Source: Oscillospiraceae bacterium (lineage in GTDB: Bacteria > Bacillota > Clostridia > Oscillospirales > Ruminococcaceae). From it: DNA of 28,997 bases. The stretch's first letter is position 1, and every line of letters starts with the position of its first letter. The stretch is from positions 1-28,997 of the forward strand of contig CAAGCE010000183.1 of assembly GCA_900768245.1 (NCBI GenBank), read 5' to 3'. This document shows, piece after piece, positions 15,599 through 23,769 of this stretch. Made by a program: the position numbers and the translations under genes. The notes beneath the pieces were generated by a model that was not told the origin of the DNA, did no database searches, and saw nothing but the letters and a program-made list of their open reading frames with translations.

Positions 15599-18034
15599 TT
15601 ACTTGGTTAAAACCGTAACAATATCCGATCTTTTCATTGTAGACCACTTTCCGTCTATCTTTACCCTTACGATAAAGCTGTATTCCGTCTGTGATTCAAG
15701 TCCGTTTATCTTAACACCTGTTTTCTCTGTTTCGATAAGCTTTTTAGCTTTTCCGTCCGTAACCTTGTAAACCGCATAAGCTTCTGCACCCTCAATTTTA
15801 TTCCACCTGAGTGTTACGCTGTTTTCATCAGATGATGCTGTTACAATAGGCTTTTCAATTCCGCTCATTGAAACAAGTATCTCCTGTGCGTTCTTTGAAA
15901 CTCTGCCGTTTATTGTGTAAGCAATTTTGAATTTGTAGCTCTTGCCTGCTTTAAGGTTTTTAACGGTAACTGAGGTCTTTTCGGTTTCGGTAAGCTTAAC
16001 GTACTTGCCGTTTTTCTTGATGTAAATTACATAGCTGTCTGCATTTTTGATCTTATCCCAACGGATTACAGCCTTGCCGTTTTTAATTTCAACACTTGCA
16101 TTAATGCTTGGTGCAGTAAATGAATTTGGTGTTGGAGCAAAGCTTGAATTGCCTGTTGTCGTATTTGTTGGATTTGTCGTTGTATCATCAAGCTTTGGAA
16201 GCTTTTCTGTTCTTAAAATCTCGCCGCCGACTGTACACTTGTATACCTTTTCGCCCTCATTATCGGTTGTTGCGGGAACTGTGATCGTTCCGTTATCTTC
16301 ACAATGATCTGTATGCTCAACCGTTATATTCTCAAAGCCCGACGGAAGAATGACCTTGCTTATCTTCCTGCCAATATCGTGAATAACGACCTTTGATGCA
16401 CCTGTCGGAATATTGGTAAATTCAAGTGTGACCGTACCGTCGCTGTTTTCGGTTATCTTTGCCTGTGCGCAATTTGCTGGGAATTTATCTGTCGGTGTGC
16501 TGTCGTAATAATATATGGTTTCAAGGGAAGTGCAGTCTTTGAAAGCATCTGCGCCGATAGTTTTGACGTTCTTTCCTATTACTGCATATTTAAGTTCAAT
16601 GCAGTTCCAAAAAGCTTTGTCACCGATAGTTTCAACACTTGTCGGAATTATTATCGATCCAAGCTTTTCACAGTCGAAAAAAGCACCACCGATAGTTTTA
16701 ACTCCCTCTGAGATAACTGCGGTTTTAAGTGCATTACAGTCAGCAAAAGCACCATCACCGATAGTTTCGACGGTTGACGGAATTGTTATTGTTTCAAGCT
16801 TTTCACAGCCGAAAAAAGCACTCTTACCGATCGTTTTAACGCCCTCGGGAATAACTGCGGTTTTAAGTCCCTTGCAGCCATAAAAAGCAATGTTACCGAT
16901 AGTTTCAACGGTTGACGAAATGGTTATCGATTCAAGCTTTTCACAGCCGTGAAAAGCACCGGCATCAATAGTTTTAACTCCCTCGGAAATAGTTACCGAT
17001 TTAAGTCCGGCGCAGCGTTGAAAAGCCGCTACATCGATAATTTCAACGGTTGACGGAATTGTTATTGTTTCAAGCTTTTTACAGTTATTAAAAGCACTCC
17101 CACCGATAGTTTTAACTCCCTCGGAAATAGTTACCGATTTAAGCCCAAAGCAGTCAAAAAAAGCACTTACACCGATAGTTTTAACTGTTTTCGGTATTGT
17201 TATTGATTCAAGGCTTGCACAGCCATAAAAAGCACCGGCATCAATAGTTTTAACTCCCTCGGAAATTACTGCGGTTTTAAGTTCTTTGCAGTCACTAAAA
17301 GCTGCATTACCGATAGTTTCAACAGTTGACGGAATCGTTATCGATTCAAGACTTTCACAGCCATAAAAAGCACCTGGAGCGATAGTTTTAACGCCCTCGG
17401 AAATAAATGCGGTTTTAAGTCCTGTGCAGTTATAAAAAGCATACTCGCCGATAGTTTCAACAGTTGACGGAATTGTTATCGATTCAAGGTTTTTACAGTC
17501 GCCAAAAGCATACTTTCCAATAATTTTAACGCCCTCGGGAATAACTGCGGTTTTAAGTCCTTTACATTCATAAAAAGCACTTTCGCCGATAATTTCAACA
17601 CTTGTCGGAATTGTTATCGATTCAAGCTTTTCACAATCGTAAAAAGCATAGCTTTCGATCTCGGTAACTTCGCTTTCGATAACGAGCTTATTAATACTAT
17701 TTTTATCCATAATGTTGTTTTTCCAATTTGTTGTGCCGGTATTTGAAGTAACGGTAAGTGTTCCCGTCGCATCGTCAAATTCCCAGCCACTGCCACTCTG
17801 ACTTGCCGCATATAAGCTTATTGCATTGGGGTTGTTTTGAACATTGTTATTAACAACATTGGTATTTTCTTCATTGCCGTTCTTCTCTTCGCCGTTATTG
17901 ACGCTGTTTTCCTCCGCTGACACGCTTACTGTACCCGATACCGAATCTTCCGCACTTGCGGGAACTGCCGCCGCACATATCGTTATTGCAAGTGCCATTG
18001 TCATTACTGCTGAAATTTTCTGTTTTTTGTTCAT
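15599..18034 (-). CDS. Secreted BspA-like LRR protein with alternating repeats and two FN3-like domains, 811 aa
   Basis: Signal peptide (MNKKQKISAVMTMALAITIC..., canonical cleavage after PASA, residue 28), short Asn/Glu-rich linker, cap WEFDDATGTLTVTSNTG (about 84-100), then an LRR_5 array of about sixteen 23-residue repeats. It closes with the CTVGG-containing linker and two FN3-like domains ending VLTK. The LRRs alternate strictly between LESITIPSTVETIG-type and LKTAVISEGVKTIG-type, giving an 8 x 46-residue super-repeat; one repeat (KTIGGAFFDC) is one residue short. ATG 18034 is chosen: AAAGGAA is 7 nt upstream and it matches the paralogues' N-termini; an in-frame TTG 30 nt earlier lacks an RBS. 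It is the middle, smallest member of the tandem trio. No cell-wall anchor is seen; ligand unknown. Confidence 0.93.
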   Translation of the reverse strand: MNKKQKISAVMTMALAITICAAAVPASAEDSVSGTVSVSAEENSVNNGEEKNGNEENTNVVNNNVQNNPNAISLYAASQSGSGWEFDDATGTLTVTSNTGTTNWKNNIMDKNSINKLVIESEVTEIESYAFYDCEKLESITIPTSVEIIGESAFYECKGLKTAVIPEGVKIIGKYAFGDCKNLESITIPSTVETIGEYAFYNCTGLKTAFISEGVKTIAPGAFYGCESLESITIPSTVETIGNAAFSDCKELKTAVISEGVKTIDAGAFYGCASLESITIPKTVKTIGVSAFFDCFGLKSVTISEGVKTIGGSAFNNCKKLETITIPSTVEIIDVAAFQRCAGLKSVTISEGVKTIDAGAFHGCEKLESITISSTVETIGNIAFYGCKGLKTAVIPEGVKTIGKSAFFGCEKLETITIPSTVETIGDGAFADCNALKTAVISEGVKTIGGAFFDCEKLGSIIIPTSVETIGDKAFWNCIELKYAVIGKNVKTIGADAFKDCTSLETIYYYDSTPTDKFPANCAQAKITENSDGTVTLEFTNIPTGASKVVIHDIGRKISKVILPSGFENITVEHTDHCEDNGTITVPATTDNEGEKVYKCTVGGEILRTEKLPKLDDTTTNPTNTTTGNSSFAPTPNSFTAPSINASVEIKNGKAVIRWDKIKNADSYVIYIKKNGKYVKLTETEKTSVTVKNLKAGKSYKFKIAYTINGRVSKNAQEILVSMSGIEKPIVTASSDENSVTLRWNKIEGAEAYAVYKVTDGKAKKLIETEKTGVKINGLESQTEYSFIVRVKIDGKWSTMKRSDIVTVLTK

Positions 18035-18067
18035 TATTATGTTCCTTTCTGTAATCCATGGCAATAT

Positions 18068-18090
18068 TATTTTAATAATACAAAGTGTTA
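18068..18090 (-). promoter_or_regulatory. Conserved leader block upstream of the 811-aa LRR gene
   Basis: This is the counterpart of 15429-15450, lying between the promoter and the start codon. The paralogue at 18217-22569 lacks it. Confidence 0.5.
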
Positions 18091-18121
18091 ATGTAAATAT
18101 TTTATGTATATCGTTTTACTG

Positions 18122-18150
18122 ATTATATCATATAATATATCAAAATGCAA
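18122..18150 (-). promoter_or_regulatory. Sigma-A promoter of the 811-aa LRR gene
   Basis: TTGCAT (18145-18150), a 17-nt spacer and TATAAT (18122-18127), read on the minus strand. The -35 begins about 12 nt after the U-tract of the upstream paralogue's terminator. Sequence around and between the hexamers closely resembles the promoter at 15483-15511. Confidence 0.85.
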
Positions 18151-18161
18151 GAGCTTTTACA

Positions 18162-18198
18162 AATAAAAACGCAGAGTGAGCCAAAACTCACCCTGCGT
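18162..18198 (-). terminator. Intrinsic terminator of the 1450-aa LRR gene
   Basis: A 12-bp stem (ACGCAGAGTGAG at 18169-18180, CTCACCCTGCGT at 18187-18198; one wobble) with a 6-nt loop is followed on the minus strand by TTTTATTTG. It begins 18 nt after the stop codon. Confidence 0.9.
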
Positions 18199-18216
18199 CA
18201 AAATATTTATACTATT

Positions 18217-21200
18217 TTACTTTGTCATAACATTAACAATATCCGACTTCTTCATTGTCGACCATTCGCCATTGATCTTTACTCTTACGATGTAGCTGTA
18301 TTCCGTCTGCGGGTCAAGACCGCTTACCTTTACCCCTGTTTTCTGTGTTTCGATAAGCTTTTTAGCCTTTCCGTCAGACACCTTATATACAGCGTATGCC
18401 TCTGCTCCATCGACCTCGCTCCAGGTAAGCTTAACGCTGTTTTCATATGCAGACGCTGTCACAGCAGGCTTTTTGCCATTGCCCATTACAACAAGTATCT
18501 CCTGTGAGCTGCTTGCAAGTCTGCCGTTTACCTTGTATCTTATCTTAAAGCAGTAGCTCTGACCGTTTTTCAGATTTTTAACGGTAACTGATGTCTTTTC
18601 CGTTTCGGTAAGCTTTACATACCTGCCGTTTCTTTTGATGTAAACAACATAGCTGTCGGCTTTATTTATCTTATCCCATGAAATAACTGCCTTACCGTCC
18701 TTTATCTCGACCCTTGCATTCACGCTCGGAACGGTAAAGGAGTTCGGTTCAGGAACAACGCCCGACTCATACGGCTTTTTCGCAGGTTCAAGCTTCGGGA
18801 GCACCTCTGTTCTGATTACCTTTCCGCAGATAGTGCATTTAAACTCCTTTTTGCCCTCTGTTTCTTCTGTCGGGAAAGCTGTAACGGTTCCAAGATCCTC
18901 ATTGTGAGAAGTATGCTCAATAGTTATATTCTCCTTGCCTGACGGGAGGATAACGTTTCTTATTGTCCTGTGAATATCGTGAATGATAACGCTCGTATCT
19001 TCGTCGGGGATATAGGTAAATTCAAGTGTAACTGTACCGTCCTTGTTTTCCGTTACCTTTGCCACAGCACTGTTTTTCGGATAATAATTGACATTGTCAT
19101 TATAACAGTACAGTGTTTCAAGAGCATTGCATTTTACAAACAGCTCACTGAGCGGTGTCACAAAGCTCTTGCCGAATACAATATATTTCAGGCTTGAACA
19201 GTCTTTAAACGCATGGTATCCGTTGTCAACACCAATAACGCTGTCGGGGATAAACAGACATTCAAGACTTGTGCAGCCATAAAAAGCGTACATACCGATC
19301 TCCGTAACAGTTTCGGGAATATACACATTTTTAAGACTCGTACAGTCCTCAAACATACTTTCCGGAATGATCTTTATGTTTTCTTTAAGCGTTACAGTTT
19401 CAAGTTCTTCGCAGCCTGCAAATACCGCCAAGCCCATTCTTTCAACGCTTCCGGGAACAGTAACCGATTTAAGGCTGCTATTCACTGAAAATGCACCATC
19501 GCCAATATATGTCACATTCTCTCCGATGTTCAGTTCTTCAAGCTTTGACCAATAACTGAATGTTTTCTTTTCTATGGAGCTGATGCTCTTTGGGATAGTA
19601 AGGGAGGTAATGCGGTCATTTTTATAGAAAGCACCCTCACCGATAGTCGTTATATTTTTTCCGAATTTCAGGTCTGCAATATTTGGACAATTTGAAAATG
19701 CATCGTTTCCTATTGTTGTAACGCTGTCGGGAATTGTAAGCGCAGAAAGCTTCGGACAGTTTTTAAATGCGCTGTTTCCTATGCTTTTAACACCACTGCC
19801 TAAATCCAGAACAGCAAGCTCTATGCAATCTTCAAAAGCACATATTCCAATGCTCTCAACGCTGTCGGGAATTATAACAGAAGTAAGCCCACTATATCTG
19901 AATGCACCGTCCCCTATGGTTTTTACATTTTTTCCGATAGTGACATTTTCAAGCAGCAAGCACTCATCAAATGCACTCTCTTTAATGTTTATAACGCTGT
20001 CGGGAATAACAACAGAACTGATAACTCCACGCTCAAACGCATCTGCACCGATAGTTGTGACATTTTTTCCGCCTATTTTGCTTGGAATATCATATGATGT
20101 TGTATTTACCGAAAGCTCGGCTTTTTTAATGATAACTCCGCCTGCATTTTCAGCGTCATCATCAATTTCGATCATATTTGCATTTGCAGGAACATCGCTC
20201 AAAGAAGTGCCGCTGTAATAAAAAATATTTTCAAGTGCTGTACAGCCGTAAAATGCACGGTTGCCGACAGTATGAACATTTTTTCCGAGAATCACAGTTT
20301 TAAGACCGCAAACTTCAAACGCATCATTACCGATTTTTACAACACTGTCGGGGATAATTACAGAGCTTAATTTTGAACATCTGGCAAAAGCATAATCATA
20401 TATATATTTTATATTTTTTCCTATTGTTAAATTTTCAAGTGCCGTACATTCAAAAAAAGCATTTTCACTAATAGTTTCGACGCTGTCGGAAATAACTACC
20501 GACTGAAGCTTCGGAGAAAATGCAAATGCCATCCGTTCGATTTTTACAACGCCGTACGGTATTGTGACAGATACAAGGTTCCCGCTCATATAAAAAGCAT
20601 CTTCACCGATAGCTGTGACCTTTTTTCCGTTTATCGTGCTTGGAATATCATATGATGTTATATTTGCCGCAAGCTTGGCTTCTTTTATGACAACTCCGCC
20701 TGCATTTTCAGCGTCATCATCAATTTTGATTTTATTTGCATTTGCAGGCACATCGCTCAAAGAAGTGCCGCTGTAAAAATAAACATTTTCAAGTGCTGTA
20801 CAGCCGTTAAATGCACGGTCGCCGACAGTATGAACATTTTTTCCGAGCATCACAGTTTTAAGACCGCAAACTTCAAACGCATCATCACCGATTGTTACAA
20901 CGCTGTCAGGGATAATTACAGAGCTTAATTTTGAACATCTGACAAAAGCACCGTATCCGATCTCTTTGACATTATTTCCTATGGTCACATTTTCAAGTGC
21001 TGTACAATCAGCAAAAGCAACAGCACCAATAGTTTCAACGCTGTCGGAAATAACTGCCGATGTAAGCTTTGAAGCACCTGCAAACGCAGCTTCTCCGATT
21101 TTGGTAACACCGTCGGGTATTGTGACGGACGTAAGACTTGTGTTTTCGTAAAATGCATAATCACCGATAGCTGTGACCTTTTTTCCGTTTATCGTGCTTG

Positions 21201-22569
21201 GAATATCATATGATGTCGTGCTTGATGAAAGATCGGCTTTTTTAATGATAACTCCACCGTTTCCGTCATCATCGATCTCGATTTTATTTGCATTTGCAGG
21301 CACATCGCTCAAAGAAGTACCGCTGTAATAATATATATTTTTAAGTTTTCTGCTTTCTTCAAGTCCCATAGCTCCCAATGACTTGACGCCCTTTCCGATA
21401 TACACATCTTCAATGGCGTAACAACCGACAAAAGCACTGCTGCTTATCGTTTCAACACTGCCGGGAATATCTATAGATTTAAGTGAATAGCAATACGCAA
21501 ATGCAGCTTTTTCTATTGTAGTTACCTTATTTCCTATTATCAATGTTTCAAGCGAATGACAACCCCAAAATGCACTTTCATCAATTAAAGTAACACCATT
21601 GCCGATCGTCACCTTTTTCAGCGACTCACATTCTTTGAATGCATCCCAAGATATAGTTTCAACATTATCCGGAATGATTATTTCTTCAATGTCTGTTCCA
21701 CAAAATGCACCTATTTTTAATGCTGTAACACCTTTTCCGATAGAAACATCTTTAAGTGCCGAGCATTCCTCAAACGCACTTTCTCCCAGAGTTGTAACAC
21801 TGTCGGGAATGGCTATAGCTTTAAGGCTTATGCAATGCATAAATGCACAATCGCCTATTGACTGAACATTGTTTCCGATACTTACTGTTTCAAGCAAGTG
21901 GCATCCGAGAAATGCATTACTTTCAATTGTTTCAACGCTGTCCGGAATATCTATTGCTTTTAAATTTGAACAGCCGTTGAAGGCACTTACGCCTATTTTA
22001 CTTACTTTATTTCCAATTGATACCGCTTCAAGTGAATCGCAATTAGCGAATGTAAATTCTCCAATTGTTATAACGCTGTTCGGTATTGTAACAGACATAA
22101 GGCTTGTGTTTTTGTAAAATGCATAGCCGCCGATGCTTGTAACTGTTTCGGGAATTGTAACGGAAACAAGATTTGTACAATTACTAAATGAATATGCCTC
22201 TATTTCGGTAACACCGTTTTCAATAATAACACTCTTTATATCTCCGTCCGAAATATTGGTAGTCTTCCAGATTGATGTACCGGTACAATTTGATTTAATT
22301 GTAAGCGTGCCTGTAACGTCATCAAATGTGAAATCATTATCATCGTAAAGTGTACGTGCCGCAATACCGCTGCCCTCTTCGGCATTCATATTCGGTTCTG
22401 GCAGCTCCTCGGGCTGCTGTGCCTCTTCCTCGGCACTTACTGTTACCGCACCGATAACGCTTTCACTGTCGTAAAGCGTCGGAGCATATGCCGCACAAGC
22501 TGTAATAGCAAAAGCCATTGCAATTACTGCGGTGATCTTTTTCTTGTTCATACCTTTTTCAATATTCAT
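18217..22569 (-). CDS. Secreted BspA-like LRR protein (possible lipoprotein) with two FN3-like domains, 1450 aa
   Basis: The N-terminal signal has a hydrophobic core ITAVIAMAFAITAC. Ile22-Thr-Ala-Cys25 fits a lipobox, so this paralogue may be lipid-anchored. A Glu/Pro-rich linker, the cap FTFDDVTGTLTI (about 80-91) and a long LRR_5 array follow. The array includes tandem modules of about 185 residues with linkers of the type SGTSLSDVPANANK...SYDIPSTINGKKVT. The tail matches the paralogues: CTICG linker and two FN3-like domains ending VMTK. ATG 22569 is supported by AAAGGAG 8 nt upstream; the internal Met7 has a poorly spaced RBS. It is transcribed alone, divergently from manA. No LPXTG or C-terminal anchor is seen. 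Adhesion or ligand binding is inferred from the BspA family. Confidence 0.93.
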   Translation of the reverse strand: MNIEKGMNKKKITAVIAMAFAITACAAYAPTLYDSESVIGAVTVSAEEEAQQPEELPEPNMNAEEGSGIAARTLYDDNDFTFDDVTGTLTIKSNCTGTSIWKTTNISDGDIKSVIIENGVTEIEAYSFSNCTNLVSVTIPETVTSIGGYAFYKNTSLMSVTIPNSVITIGEFTFANCDSLEAVSIGNKVSKIGVSAFNGCSNLKAIDIPDSVETIESNAFLGCHLLETVSIGNNVQSIGDCAFMHCISLKAIAIPDSVTTLGESAFEECSALKDVSIGKGVTALKIGAFCGTDIEEIIIPDNVETISWDAFKECESLKKVTIGNGVTLIDESAFWGCHSLETLIIGNKVTTIEKAAFAYCYSLKSIDIPGSVETISSSAFVGCYAIEDVYIGKGVKSLGAMGLEESRKLKNIYYYSGTSLSDVPANANKIEIDDDGNGGVIIKKADLSSSTTSYDIPSTINGKKVTAIGDYAFYENTSLTSVTIPDGVTKIGEAAFAGASKLTSAVISDSVETIGAVAFADCTALENVTIGNNVKEIGYGAFVRCSKLSSVIIPDSVVTIGDDAFEVCGLKTVMLGKNVHTVGDRAFNGCTALENVYFYSGTSLSDVPANANKIKIDDDAENAGGVVIKEAKLAANITSYDIPSTINGKKVTAIGEDAFYMSGNLVSVTIPYGVVKIERMAFAFSPKLQSVVISDSVETISENAFFECTALENLTIGKNIKYIYDYAFARCSKLSSVIIPDSVVKIGNDAFEVCGLKTVILGKNVHTVGNRAFYGCTALENIFYYSGTSLSDVPANANMIEIDDDAENAGGVIIKKAELSVNTTSYDIPSKIGGKNVTTIGADAFERGVISSVVIPDSVINIKESAFDECLLLENVTIGKNVKTIGDGAFRYSGLTSVIIPDSVESIGICAFEDCIELAVLDLGSGVKSIGNSAFKNCPKLSALTIPDSVTTIGNDAFSNCPNIADLKFGKNITTIGEGAFYKNDRITSLTIPKSISSIEKKTFSYWSKLEELNIGENVTYIGDGAFSVNSSLKSVTVPGSVERMGLAVFAGCEELETVTLKENIKIIPESMFEDCTSLKNVYIPETVTEIGMYAFYGCTSLECLFIPDSVIGVDNGYHAFKDCSSLKYIVFGKSFVTPLSELFVKCNALETLYCYNDNVNYYPKNSAVAKVTENKDGTVTLEFTYIPDEDTSVIIHDIHRTIRNVILPSGKENITIEHTSHNEDLGTVTAFPTEETEGKKEFKCTICGKVIRTEVLPKLEPAKKPYESGVVPEPNSFTVPSVNARVEIKDGKAVISWDKINKADSYVVYIKRNGRYVKLTETEKTSVTVKNLKNGQSYCFKIRYKVNGRLASSSQEILVVMGNGKKPAVTASAYENSVKLTWSEVDGAEAYAVYKVSDGKAKKLIETQKTGVKVSGLDPQTEYSYIVRVKINGEWSTMKKSDIVNVMTK
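20193..21302 (-). repeat. Two tandem 558/552-bp coding repeats in the 1450-aa LRR gene
   Basis: The block CATCGCTCAAAGAAGT recurs at 20193, 20751 and 21303. This gives in-frame units of 558 bp (186 aa) and 552 bp (184 aa); the difference lies at the acidic DDDAENAGG linker. Each unit holds one SYDIP hairpin linker and about six LRRs. Confidence 0.85.
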
Positions 22570-22630
22570 ACAATCCGCTCCTTTTTTGTTTTATAATTTA
22601 AAATTTATTCGGTTATTTTGTTACAAATAT

Positions 22631-22659
22631 ATTATAACACAACACAAAAGGCAATGCAA
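22631..22659 (-). promoter_or_regulatory. Sigma-A promoter of the 1450-aa LRR gene
   Basis: TTGCAT (22654-22659), a 17-nt spacer and TATAAT (22631-22636), read on the minus strand. The leader is about 55 nt. The spacer differs from the other two LRR promoters, but hexamers and spacing are the same. Confidence 0.85.
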
Positions 22660-22710
22660 TACCATTTTCTGAAAATTTTACCCCTATTACCAAAAAAACG
22701 ACAGCTTTAT

Positions 22711-22739
22711 TTGACAGCATATCTAAAATGTTGTATAAT
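22711..22739 (+). promoter_or_regulatory. Consensus sigma-A promoter of the manA operon
   Basis: TTGACA (22711-22716), a 17-nt spacer and TATAAT (22734-22739): a perfect match to consensus, about 30 nt before the manA ATG. It faces away from the LRR promoter 50 bp to the left. High constitutive expression is expected. Confidence 0.92.
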
Positions 22740-22775
22740 GTAATGTGATATTTTGTAATATGGAGGAATACTGCT

Positions 22776-23738
22776 ATGTATCCGTTAAAATTAACACCTG
22801 CATTCAAAGACTATCTCTGGGGCGGCACAAGACTTCGTGACGACTACGGCAAAAAATGCGATTACGACAAGGTAGCCGAAAGCTGGGAGCTTTCCTGCCA
22901 CAAGGACGGAAACTCTGTTATTGCCAACGGTGAAGCCGCAGGAATGACACTTGCAGACTATATTAAAAAAGAGGGCAAAGCTGTTCTCGGCACAAACTGC
23001 GACCGCTTTGAAAATTTTCCTGTTCTTATAAAGCTTATCGACGCAAAGGACAATCTCTCCGTTCAGGTACACCCAAACAATGAGTACGCTCAGCGTGTGG
23101 AGGGTGAATACGGCAAGACCGAAATGTGGTACATCGTTGACTGTGACGAGGGTGCAACTCTCCTTTACGGCTTCAAGCACAACGTTACAAAGGAAGAATT
23201 CGCTGAAAGAATAAAAAACAACACCCTTCTTGAAATAACAAATGCCGTTCCCGTTAAAAAGGGCGACGTTTTCTTCATCGAGGCAGGTACTCTCCACGCT
23301 ATCGGCAAGGGTATCCTTATCGCTGAGATACAGCAGAATTCCAACACTACATACCGTGTTTACGACTACGGCAGAGTAGGTGCTGACGGCAAGCCAAGAC
23401 AGCTCCATATCGAAAAGGCTCTTGACGTTACAAACCTCCACCCTGCAAAGCCTTATCCTGTAACTGCACCCGTGACCGAAAACGGCTGCACAAAACAGCT
23501 TCTTTCAAAATGCGAATACTTCACCGTTTATAAAATGAATATCGAAAGCTCAGCAGATTTCAACGCTGACAGCACATCATTTGAATGTATACTCAACCTT
23601 GAGGGCGACATCAGGCTGACCTGCGGTGATTATGAGATCGAGCTTAAAAAGGGCGAAACAGCTTTCATTCCCGCAGGCTGCGGAAAATACACTGTTACAG
23701 GCAAATGCGAGGCTATTCTTACAAGGATCGACAGCTAA
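22776..23738 (+). CDS. manA: Mannose-6-phosphate isomerase, class I (type I PMI), 320 aa
   Basis: This cytosolic zinc enzyme interconverts mannose-6-phosphate and fructose-6-phosphate, linking mannose use or GDP-mannose supply to glycolysis. The cupin metal site is visible: Gln97 and His99 in QVHPNNEYA, Glu116 in GKTEMWY, and His174 in EAGTLHAIGKG. An arginine in YDYGR (near 200) corresponds to the catalytic region. The length matches the short Firmicutes form. GGAGGAA lies shortly before the ATG. It is the first gene of a six-gene plus-strand unit, with the next start 31 nt downstream. The presence of a glucokinase in the same unit fits a role in intracellular hexose processing. Confidence 0.95.
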   Translation: MYPLKLTPAFKDYLWGGTRLRDDYGKKCDYDKVAESWELSCHKDGNSVIANGEAAGMTLADYIKKEGKAVLGTNCDRFENFPVLIKLIDAKDNLSVQVHPNNEYAQRVEGEYGKTEMWYIVDCDEGATLLYGFKHNVTKEEFAERIKNNTLLEITNAVPVKKGDVFFIEAGTLHAIGKGILIAEIQQNSNTTYRVYDYGRVGADGKPRQLHIEKALDVTNLHPAKPYPVTAPVTENGCTKQLLSKCEYFTVYKMNIESSADFNADSTSFECILNLEGDIRLTCGDYEIELKKGETAFIPAGCGKYTVTGKCEAILTRIDS

Positions 23739-23769
23739 GTCCTGAGGAAGATCTATTCAGGGAGTTTTT

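Noticed and set aside
18035..18064. Ten-residue N-terminal extension of the 811-aa LRR protein
   Set aside because: It would start at TTG with no RBS; the Shine-Dalgarno lies inside this stretch, 7 nt before the ATG that matches the paralogues.
22791..23441. 216-aa open frame on the minus strand inside manA
   Set aside because: Antisense to a clear mannose-6-phosphate isomerase; no RBS and no recognisable domain.
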